Shown in pieces: positions 10,821 to 22,500 of a stretch of DNA of 47,500 nucleotides. Below the pieces are notes generated by a model that was given only the letters and a program-made list of their open reading frames with translations, did no database searches and was not told the origin of the DNA. The stretch comes from Glandiceps talaboti (lineage: Eukaryota; Hemichordata; Enteropneusta; Spengelidae). How positions within the stretch are numbered: position 1 is the stretch's first letter; every line of letters begins with the position of its first letter. The translations under genes and the position numbers were made by a program. The stretch is from positions 7,736,232-7,783,731 of the forward strand of contig NC_135561.1 of NCBI RefSeq assembly GCF_964340395.1, read 5' to 3'.

Positions 10821-11289
10821 CTCATTTTTACTTGGTCTTAGGCGGTGCTTAACGAGTCAAAAGCAAATTATCAAAAAGCGAATTCCTTTGTAGTGTATGC
10901 ATGGTTAGTGTATTCTATTGCTATTTACATTCAGTTGCATTTGTGTGTAAAGATGGATGTAGTCTTTCAGTGTTTATTTTTCGTCGCTTTTGGAATTTAA
11001 AGTGTTCAGCAAAGTGCTAAGACGCTACTGAGTTATTCTAATGATGATAACCAAGAAGCTGTAAATATAGTATTTTTGGACCAAACCCGGTCATACTTCA
11101 CACAATAAAGAACATATATGACGTGATCAGTTATATTGATGAATTGTGTATAATACTATATGACTAAATATAGATATGATAGAGGCATGATATGCTTATT
11201 TCTGTGTTATCTGTAAAACGTATCTTTCCATTAGCACTTGATTTCTACGAGTTTAATTTATAGTATTTAGTTCTATATTTGTGAGCCTC

Positions 11290-11417
11290 TGCTAGACCTC
11301 GGATGTTCTTCCGATAGAATACGACACACGACCGAACATTGCTATCGATGATGGAACAAGCCCTCACTGCGAACTTCGTTCGCTTATAGTATCGAAAGAA
11401 AGCCCGAACGTCTAGCA
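11290..11417. repeat. Imperfect foldback, GC-richer than its surroundings
   Basis: TGCTAGAC at the left end and GTCTAGCA at the right are inverted. The similarity continues weakly inward (CTTCCGATA against TATCGAAAG). The centre contains GCGAACTTCGTTCGC, itself nearly palindromic. Confidence 0.4.
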
Positions 11418-12009
11418 TCAAGACTAACTGTGTTATTGCAAGAAAGTTACTTTTTTATTCTGAATATACGTACCATTAATTCATAATTTATTTTTTTTCT
11501 TCAATTTTTTTTTCTTCTTCAAAAATCTGACGTTGATCGATCGTTTTTCGGTGAGGGAAAACTAATCATCGGTTATAGTCAATTTACCTTCTGCTGTCAT
11601 GGTTTATTTTTGGTGACACTATCAAATAAGGTCTGTGGTTCAAGTAGATTTTCAAAATTATCTCAAAATGTTATATAAATGTCAAGGGCATATAACGTAG
11701 ATGTTTTGAGTAGTCTAAATCCTTTATGTCTCACTGCAGTCAGTAGATATATATCTTTAAAATTTTATAGCCTATAGCTTGAGGTTCCACTTTCAATATG
11801 GCGATGATAAGGTGATGAAAGATGTGGGAGTGGTTTGTGACAGTGGTGTAATTTTTTTGCGACTCTAGATAGAAATAAACTAATAATCATTTTACAGACG
11901 TTTTCGCATTGATTTCATTTTTAAAAAAAAGTTTTTATTCTTATTCTTTATTTTTCTTGAAACTTTGTAGAATTCGATAAGAGCTAACCTAGTATCTATA
12001 CGCGCTACG

Positions 12010-12122
<113 letters not shown>

Positions 12123-12955
12123 TATAAAACGACTACACGTATTATACTTTATAGTAACTATACTAGATATTAGTGCGATTTCTTTCCAACTTGGAGCCAT
12201 TTATAGGACCCATCTCACTTTTGTTCAGAACCAGCTTTTTCTCTGGCTTTACCCGTCAAATCCCTCACATTTGAAGTTTAATCGTGTAATGATTTGAACT
12301 GAGCATATAGTTTCTTGTTCCTTCACCGGTTGTGTAAATACTTATCGGTCAGGGGCAAGATGAATTGGCTAGTCAAACTATCTATAATGTACATAAAGAT
12401 GTGTGGCTGTCACGCTAACTAAAAACGGACTCCGTTAAATTTACTCTTGGACTGTAATCAGACACTGCACTGTGCTGATAAACACAATATCACTGTCAAG
12501 GATATTAGTATGACAAGAATTCAGGCATGTAACACTCGTACAAAATATTTCACCAACGCTTAACATTAGAGGATTAAAGTGTTTTGTTGAACTGAAGTGT
12601 TAGCTGTTACTTGCCTTTATTTCAGTATGTATGTCATCTTTATTTGCTTTGTTTTGTGTATTTTTGTTGTGGTAGGGCGGGGGGTGGGGGTAGGGGAATG
12701 GGTGGGTGTTCATGTTTATGTGAAGGGTAACTTGTTTTATTTAGTCAACCTTAGCCCATTGCAAACACCATACACATTCACTGGAAATAGTCCGAAGTTA
12801 GTATAGTCAGGACAGGGTTTCCTTTTTTGATTTTCGACGAGAATCCACAGAAGTGGGAAAAAAATAAAGTATAATTTGAAAACAATTTTAGTATATTTGA
12901 AGAGGGAAACATTTAAAAGTAATAGTAGGGGAGGAAAAAATGGGGAAAAAATCAT

Positions 12956-13060
12956 TGCCGAAACCCGGGACAGTTCTCCGAACTCGTGCGAGTTCGCCGG
13001 TTTTGAACCAGGGACCTTTAGATCTTCAGTCTAACGCTCTCCCAACTGAGCTATTTCGGC
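12956..13060 (-). tRNA. tRNA-Phe (GAA) with a 32-nt insertion in the T-arm region
   Basis: Read on the minus strand: acceptor GCCGAAA, D-arm GCTC-AGTTGGGA-GAGC, anticodon arm TTAGA-CTGAAGA-TCTAA (anticodon GAA), variable AGGTC, then CCTGGTTCAAAACCGG. After that come about 28-32 extra bases, including the inverted pair CGAACTCG/CGAGTTCG, before CCGGG and the closing acceptor strand TTTCGGC plus A. Total 105 nt against the usual 73. The A-box region and a B box fitting GGTTCRANNCC (GGTTCAAAACC) are intact. A T6 terminator follows directly after the 3' end. All standard stems can form, with the extra hairpin inserted between the T-arm and the acceptor. It could be a pseudogene or a transcribed odd tRNA. 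It is divergent from the FKBP gene, 344 bases away. Confidence 0.8.
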
Positions 13061-13262
13061 TGATGAAGTAAAATGGTCTGTGTAGCGTCATCATTTTTAA
13101 ATACGAAAATATCCCTTCTGGCAATGATTCCATTATCGTCACTTGCTTTTCTTCTTCTTTGCGCTTAATTGTGCACTGTTGTATGTATTTCATTAGCCGT
13201 ATGGATGACGAACTTAATTCGTTTAAGTGCTGCTTCAATAACCTTTGACCTTTGCGAATAAA

Positions 13263-13400
13263 CCAATGGTATCGAGAAGTGCGTGAATACATAATTAGAT
13301 AACCCGGAAGTAAGTGGCCTGCTTGAGGCGAACGACCTTGCCTAGCCTGCGACTAGACGCGGCGGGGCGCTTCATATTATTGCCATATGTCGACTAGAAG
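13263..13400 (+). promoter_or_regulatory. Putative promoter of the FKBP11-like gene
   Basis: Just before the first ATG the AT-rich sequence gives way to a CpG-containing stretch (GACGCGGCGGGGCGC near 13355-13370). A CCAAT box lies at 13263-13267 and an ETS-type CCGGAAG at 13304-13310. There is no clear TATA box. A TATA-less promoter is inferred from position only. Confidence 0.4.
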
Positions 13401-13403
13401 TGA

Positions 13404-13517
13404 ATGGATCGTAGCACGATGCGTACCCTAGTAGTATTTCTGGTACTTGTCTCATTTATCTTCAGTTCGAGTCATGGAGCAAAGAAGAAGAAGAGGGAGG
13501 TCGAAATCGAGATTGTG
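13404..13517 (+). CDS. FKBP11: FKBP11-like exon 1, signal peptide
   Basis: ATG at 13404, donor GTG|GTACGT in phase 0. It encodes the signal peptide and the [12 protein letters not shown] linker. A second Met five residues in would leave the hydrophobic core intact, so the exact start is uncertain. Confidence 0.85.
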
Positions 13518-16500
13518 GTACGTGCGACTCACTTTTAATGATTGTTACACTGTCTTGACGTACTTGTTTCCAGCGGAGTTACTACCCAAAACTTTTTTGA
13601 ATCATCACTCATGATGGTTGAAGTTGGTGCGGTAGGCATGAATGTACGATATTCCGTGCACAACATTTGTTGATTACTTTACATGCAAAGTTTAAGTCAT
13701 CCCATTCGTCGTCGTCAACGAGAAATATTTAACACGATGTAGAAGTTTATTTAGGTTTCTCGTTTTAAAAGTTGACATTCTACACGAAACTAATTTTTCT
13801 GATATTACATATGGAAAGGCGGTTAAATTCAATATGTCCAAATCAATTGTACATTTTACTGAAGTAGAAATATTGTATCGCCGTTTCCAAAAAATTGTAA
13901 CATGTACATGGTCTCCCATAGTACCAATATGTTTGAAAAGAAAAACTTCACGCAGAATGAAAAAAAAGTTATGTTCGAATGTGTGAAAAGGTGAACCTCA
14001 AATTTGTTCATGTGTTGTTAATACATTCGTAGAAGAGGAGGGAGTCCCTAGGGCATAGGGGTAGATGGGTTAGGGGTGAACGTTTTGATCTTTATCCTCG
14101 ACTTCAATAGTGACGTATTGAACTTCATGCTCCCTTGCCACGCGTCAGTGCAAACTTGTCAGCAAAGTTTACACTGCCTTTCTGCATGTTAAAGCATGAC
14201 AAAGTGGGAATAACGACGAAGATGATAACAATTTATACAGCTGCCTTTTTCCCACACACTTCCCTGGCGGATACCCAAGATCCACTCCGGTGCTAGTTCA
14301 TGGTGATGACTATACTGAAATAATAAATACATGAATGTTTAGCTAGGTTATATAGTGTCTGTCACGAATGTAATGTTTTTGGCTAGAACAAACTATTATA
14401 GCAAAACACATGGTATAGCCTATATAGGCTCAGTTTTGATAGGAGCCAACACATTGACTACCAGTCGAGTCCATATTGTTTTAAGGATAGACAAATTAAA
14501 TGACTTGATCACTCAAACATGAACGCTATAAATTTTTCATATTGTTTGTGAACTTTATGCAGCTTTGGGAACAGTTTTGGGGTCTGGGTTAGGGTGATGG
14601 GGGTGGTGATGGGGATGGGGGAGTGTAAATAGTAAAAGGTGTAGCAATAGAAATGAGACAATTTGTGTAACTTGGCGATGATAACCTTGGCCTAAATTAT
14701 AATTGGTGATTAAAGCCACAGGGGGTAGAGCAAAAATTACTGAAACTATGCAGACTGTCCTGTCCTGACATGACTCCATACAGATCATGGTCAACCACAT
14801 GGCAAATCAATTAACACTGAACACCCTGTGTTGAACCCAGCACTGTTGATGGATTGAACACACCAAATTGTCATTTCCTAACAGATAAAATTTCAAAGTA
14901 CACTATACACTCCTGAATACTAAAACATTTCTGATGGCGTTTTGAATTAAGTGTATCTCTTTCCATGTTCAATTTATCACTTGATTCTTTCACTACCCTA
15001 CTCAAACATATTAGATCCCTTTTTTTGACCATATACTTTCAAATTTGTTTCTGTAAAAAAAAAGAAATCTGTTGGAAATAAAGTATCCCATACCATATGG
15101 TAAAACCTTAGTCTTTTGATACAGTAAGCGTGAATAAATCTAAAGATATGATTGGAAAAAAAACTCAACAGTAAACCTTACCATATGGTATTAGTGAAAT
15201 AGACATACAATATTATTCCTGGGCAATATAGTAAACCATCTATCTGACTGGTAGTCACATATTCCCTATTTTTTTTGTATTCAAAATTATGAGTGACCTA
15301 AGGGGCCTTGTCACTATGAGTGGATAGACAAGTAGTAGTAAAACCCTTAGGCCATGTATATTTTACACCTGAGTGAAGAAAAATATTGGGAAATGATGAA
15401 ATGATAGATTTATTCTCAGACATGATTTATGTAAAGTAAGGAAACATTTGGATCATTTTGGAACATTTTGACTCATATTTCAAGCACCTCAGAACCAATG
15501 ATAGATGAGTTGTCATGATGTACGGTATAAAACTATGTTTGAATGTAGTCAACCTGGCTTGCATGCAGATTAATCAAACATATCATTTTCATATCTTGTT
15601 GATAAAGCACTCAAAATACTGTAGGGAAATGTGTCCTTTTATCAACACCTTCAAGCATATGTTTCCATGTTTGCAGACTTTTCTTGAGCCAAGACTACAT
15701 ATTAAGTATGAATTTCCCCTTGAGCTGTGCATCGTTGTCTGACAGGCTTGTTTAGTATTTGCTAAAACCTAGTCTCCTAGAATTGATTGGTCATGAATTA
15801 AGCCCAATCCTAAGGGATTACAGTAGCACTGACAGTGAAGAGTTTTACCACGTGGCGTCATCTTTGCTGTATTCACGTCTGTAATGTTGTTGTTTGCAAA
15901 GACTCAAAATTTTTTCAAACATCCAAACTCGTTATCAACTCACTGTCATTGTTATTGCCATGATGAATCAAAAAGTCATTTTTATTGCCATGATGAATCA
16001 CAAGTCATTTTCATTGCAATGAACATTTTAAATGATATGTTTGGACTTAAACTTGACTTTGTTATATATTGAAGTAAAACAAATTCTAGGGGGGAGTAAA
16101 GTCTGTATATTTTTTCCCCTGAATATTTATTTTGGTAGAAATTAAGTAGAGCCCCTGATATATATGATATAGAACCTAAAAACAAATACAGAGTTCAATA
16201 TTTACATACAAAGTGTGTTTGAAGACATTTATGATAAATATACAGTCTCATGGGATCATGAATCAATTAGGTAATGAGACCATTTTTCATTTTCGGCCAG
16301 TATTTCACTTTAGGAATTAGATTAATTAAAGAGAAGGTTGTCATGTATGGATATTTTAGTAAAGGGATTAGTTAGCCTAATGTCTGTTTGTATTCCAAGC
16401 AGCAAGATTATATGTTTCATTTGTGGACTGCAAACATTACATGTAGTCTACCAATTAGTGTGAATTTACAGTCTGATGTATTCTCGGTGACGACACAATT

Positions 16501-19500
16501 TTCATTTGTGGAAAATTTCATTTTTGTAGTTTCGGAATTAGTATAACATAAAAGTCTATGTATTAGTCACAATACATTGGCAGGATTCCCATCCAAGCTG
16601 TCATTGCCACTGGCTATTTTATTATGTATATAAAAAAAAGTCCATAGAGTGTATACGATAAATCTATGAGAACATGGAACCTCTACAATTTGATTTTCTC
16701 TGACCAATTTCGTTTTTGCCAGACTGAAATAATTCCAGCCATTAGATGATTAATTTGCATAATCTCATTAGATGATGAATACTTTATTAAGAATGATTCA
16801 AGCTTGCAGAAGCTTTTTCAATAATGAATTAAACATTTGATTATTTTTACCCAGGGTTTAACATCTCTGAGTTATTGGCATGCAGTAAGTTGTAATGTCG
16901 TTAAAATATCAAAATGAATGATAGGAATAGATATTAGATTTGAGTCCTGTCTTTTTTTTTTTCGACAAGCACTCCATTTTCAGCAGTAAGTTCATATAGA
17001 TTGAGTATGCAAGTTGTACTGTCAATACCAAAATGTAATAAGTGATTGGTATAAAATTTGAATCATTTGTTTTTTCCAACAAGCATTTCAGCAAATATAT
17101 AAAAATTTGACATCCATATGTGTTTCCCCCAAAAGTATTTCACTTGAACAATACTTCTGAGTTTAATGTGAGTTATGCTGTCTGTGTGTTGTTGCTAAAA
17201 TATCAAAATGGTTGGCAAAAATAGGTATAAAATTTGACATCCATTTAGTTTTTCCAACAAGCCTTTCAGAATTCTTCACATTAAATTTAGTATGAGAGTT
17301 GTGTTGTCTGCATAATTGTTAAAATGCTAAAATGAATAATAATGAGTCGATTTAAAATTTGACTCGTCTATTTTTTCCAACCAGCATTTCAGCAATATTT
17401 CATGTTTCAGTTTGCTATTTGAGTTGCACTGTCATGAAATTACCAAAATGAATTATATGAAAGGGGGTTAAATTTCATTTCTATTTTTATTGCAACCAGC
17501 ATTTCTACAATACTTGGTATAAATTTAGTGTGAACATTGCACTGGAAATGAATAATATGAATGGTTTTAATATTCAGCATGTTGTTTTGTCTGTTCAGCA
17601 AGCATTTCAGCAATTCACATTAATTTGACAGTATGCGAGTTGTACTCTCCTTAAAATACCAAAATGAATCATATGAATAAATATAAAATATGACTATATG
17701 TTTTTGTCAACTACAATTTCAACAATACTTCAATTAAATTTTAATAGTATGTGAGTGTATGTTGTCATTAAAATATCAACAAAAGGGGCGAAATCAATAG
17801 TTCAATGTAGGATAAAAAACTAAATTCTTATAAAACTTACTCGGCCTCAGACCACCCTCCTCCACCCCTCTAAATAAATTGGCGAAAATTGAAAATTGCT
17901 TCAAACTGCAAAATCAATTTCAAATCAGTATGTAGTAGTATGTAGTGCCATTGTGTAGTGAGTAAAAAATAGTTCTTTTACTGCCACTTTACTTTATTTT
18001 TGTGCCATGCAATTACTATAGTGAAAATTCTTCCATTTCTCAATTAAAGAAATATATTGTATTTTAGGGGTACAAAACATCCATTAAAAGTAAAATCAAT
18101 TTTTTTAGGATGAGAACTAAAATGACTCAACCCCCCCCCCCCCCAAGTAAAAGAATTTAGTTTTTTATCCTACATTGAACTATTGATCTCACCCCTAAGT
18201 GATATGATTAGATATACAAGTTGACTCATTTTTTTTTGCAACTAGTAAGTCAGCAGTACATCACATTAAAGGGGCACAAGCTGACTGTATGTTTTGGTGC
18301 ATAAGTTTTCCTACATAATTAAAACAGGTTCTCGCAGTATCTGCTAACTAAACCATACTTACCCATCCATTGCAATTGACAGAACTCAAATCTGGTATTA
18401 GATAGATTAGCTTATAAATGATCCGATGACATAATTTATTATACATATAAGAAATGTTGAGGAAATTCTTACCATGTAATCAACTGTGTGTCTTTAACAA
18501 TACTAGAAGACAATTGTAATGTCAAAGAATGCATGCAACTGTGTTAACATTAATAAAGGTTTTATCCAGGTATTTTCCACTTGAATAAAAAGCTTATAAA
18601 CTCGTCTTATGCCAGACTTTAACATCGATTATGTAAATTGCAATGGAGCAAAATTGACAGAGCAGAGAGAATACAAACAGCTGGCAGGAGATATGTTTAT
18701 CGATGAAATACTCTTGAAGCCACCATTTTTCTGCACCTACTTGATACATAAATGTATAATCCATGATAACACGTCACAAATAATTCATAACTGTCAAGAA
18801 TCTAATATGCATCACTGAGTTTTAATAGACAGAAATTCCAATAACTTTCCTTTAAGAGACAATTTTGAATTGAACTGTTTTATTAAAATTCATAACATGA
18901 TGTTGTAAATATTTCATGTGTAAAGTTAGAATGACAGTTTGAGAGGACTTATAAAGGGAGTATGTGGTAATTTGTTTCATGCAAATCTAAAAAAAATAAC
19001 AAATTCATCGTTGCACCAAACTCGATATGTTATTGGACATATAGTTATGAAAATTTCAAATGTATAAATGTGGACAAACTAATTATAACTTAGAAGGAAA
19101 AGTCTAGAAATGTAATTGACAGATCTTGAAAATATGAAATTAACAAAATATTTTTCAAAATTATGTCATAATTGAATGTATTGAATATATTAAAACCATG
19201 TTTGGTAATTTTAGATTCTAATTAATATGTTTATCTATGTATTCAAATATTTGTCTTTATATTTAAACAGTCTTTGTTATTAATAACTTGAAACTCATAT
19301 ATGTAATTATCAAAATAAATGATCAAAACACTGATTATAAAGTTCAAACTATATGTAGATGCAATATTTTACTATGATACCATTAGGATCCCCTCAACTA
19401 TGTATAAATCAAAACTGACATGACTTGCCTATCCAAAGTAAATTGTAATTATCCATTTAAGATTTTCTTATCTTGATTTCTGTTCAAATGTAACGACATA

Positions 19501-22500
19501 AAACAGGCTAGTGAATGTAAAGTACTTTTGTACACTAAGCGTTCTTGATAGATGAGACAGTCTAAAATCACAAAACAGGAGTCAAAATGCTATCATTGTT
19601 GAATCTACAAATGAATTACAGTACATGGTACAGTCTCAGTTACTGATATCCCATTAATTATCAGCCGAATTTTGTCACTGTACAAGAAATACATATACTT
19701 AAATAAATCAACAGCGAAACTTAACAAAAATCAACTTAAGTCAAGTGATAAGGATGGTTGAATAAAATGCAGTAAAAGGACAGTAAATGGGATTGTCGTG
19801 CTGCATTATTTCCAAACGTTTTGGTTTCACAAACTTAATGATATTTTAAATATGGGCACTTCATAGAACATTTTTTAGCCTGTGGACTAATATTAGGATA
19901 TGTTTCTTGAACAAAAGTGACGTACCATCAAATTCCATTAAGTTACAGACTGTACATGCATTTACAATTTTGAGAGGTATATGCATAATGTAAATTAACA
20001 ATATACATGTATGATCAGGTCTTGCTCAATCTGAGATAAAAGGTACAAGAAAACTGTACATTTAAAAAGTGATGTCACATATTTTATTAAGACAACTCCC
20101 AACATGTTTTAAAATTATATTAAAATATAACATAATATTATTATAGATATTCACAAGGACTGTATTATTATTTCTGGTATATAATATTATGTAATTCTGT
20201 TTATAATACTCATATGACATTAAGTCATCACCCAGACTGACATTAAAAGGTCAGAAAAATATAATCCACAAATGTGACTCAAACTTAAAGAGGTTAAATA
20301 GATCAGAATCCATACAATGTTTCAATTCTTCACATATTGTGTGCTTTACCTATATGTATTCCTGCCTAGCTTTAAATCAGTGTTGCAGCCAGCCTTTTGA
20401 AAGAGTGGGACATAGTGTCCCGAGACTTTCATTTTTGTGGGTCATTATCAATTTGTTGGGCACATAAAAAAAGTGCCAATGGCATTGTAGCACAACTGTA
20501 CAGCCTTTACAAATATTTACCCATAACAGTATCCATGCTAGATATTTGCAGTTGCCTATCCAACCCTGTTGTTATCTATACAATATACGCAATCATGTGG
20601 CTGTTGTTATAGGCGTGGGTCATGTTGCTAAACATATTTGCATACAATTTTAGTGTGGGTCATCTATGACCCGTCACTTCCAAAATTGTGGGTCAGGTCC
20701 AAATAATGTGTGTCAAATGACCCAAAAACCCCCTCTGGCTGCAACACTGTTTAAATGATTCATTGAGTGGAAAGAGTCGATTTCTGACACTGGAATGTCC
20801 TTCTTCACAAAATCTGACAACCGGAATTTCCTCAAAACATGCAGGAAATTAAAACCATCATGTATAGGGTTTCTGAAAGTATTTCATTCTCATAAATTCT
20901 TTTGGTACATATATTAGTTACAGTTTGAACTAGCATGACAGTGAATTAGATATCAGAGATGTGATTATTTGTATGACTGCATGTAGAGCTATATGCTATT
21001 ATTACATTTATTTGCTTGCACTGACACGCTTGCATAAAAATGGTATTTGTATTGCATTATAACATTGAAAACATGATTGCATACCTGCATGCAAATGATA
21101 TGTAAATAAGGGTGCAATCATTTGTTGTACATGAAAGCGAATAGTAGCACAGTATCATATTAATGGAAATTTACTGTTTCGAATGAACATTTATATGTCA
21201 TAATATCATAACTAGGCAAAGCCCATAAGCTCGCACAGGGTAGATTCATTTGTAACTGGCTGCCTCATGATGATATTGTAGATAGCGGCCTCCATGAGAA
21301 GTATGCGCATAGTATGTAGAATGCGCATGCGTAGTCGTTGCGCCACAATACATCCTTGGGTACAACCACCCCAAAAAAGTCGCATATTATATAAGACGCG
21401 CATGCATATTTGTCATTGAACCGCTACGCAGCTGCTTCACGGCCACTGTGCGAGCTAATAACAAAACCAAATGCCTCGTGAGTTCCAGTGTGAATACTTG
21501 CACTCGTACTTGCAGTGTTTTCTGCTACATGTTCACTCGCTACGCTTGTGAAAGTACGGCTGCAGAGAACACTACACCTGAGCATGCCACACTAGCACTC
21601 CCTCGTGCCTCATGTGTTCCTGTCATATTATGAAATGGTACTTATATTTTTTATTTCTGTGTAATTCATTTGTTTAATTAGTCATGTGACTATTATAATG
21701 ACAACAAGGTTAAATGTGTTCAAACAAAAAATGTGGAATTAATACCCTGGTTGTTCATGACAACGCATGTCTATCATTGGTGCTTGAAATTTCAAAATTG
21801 CTATTCCTGTTCCTGATGTTTACAGGTGTAAAATTATACTCCCGATATCTTTCCTTATTATTTCATTTTCCTTTGCTGAAAGAAGACATATATTGGGGAA
21901 TAATATCTTGCAATATGTAACAGGACCATGGACCTTTAAGTCATTAATCATTTCCATGGTCCTCACCAGGATAACACGTACCCTTTTTGTTGATTACATC
22001 CTAAATATGTGGATTTATTGTGCACTTTTATTTATTGTTTATGTGCTTTCGGAACAAAGTCAAATTCAAGTAGTATATTTATTCTTTACTTTCTGGTGGA
22101 ACAAAGTGAAATTCAAATAGTATATTTATTGTTTACTTTCGGGTTGAACAAAGTGAAATTCAAATAGTATATTTATTGTTTACTTTCTGGTGGAACAAAG
22201 TGAAAATTCAAATGGTATTGTTTACTTTCTGGTGGAAAAAAGTGAAAATTCAAATAGTATATTTATTTGTTTACTTTCAGGTGGAACAAAGTGAAAGTTC
22301 AAAAAGTAGAAGTCAGTCACTGAACTATTTGTTCTGGAAGTATTCCCCAATGAGAGGTCAAAAACTGATACACGCCAAACTAAAAATAAGATAACCGCAT
22401 ATAGTATTACTATGCTACATGTGGCAGTTATGTATATCATAACAAAGTGCAGCCTTGCCCCTAGAATTACCCCACTAGAAGTATGCAGTGCACCTCTAGA

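Noticed and set aside
13026-13292. An 88-codon minus-strand frame beginning upstream of the tRNA
   Set aside because: Its C-terminal end is the translation of the tRNA-Phe gene, and the rest has no recognisable features.
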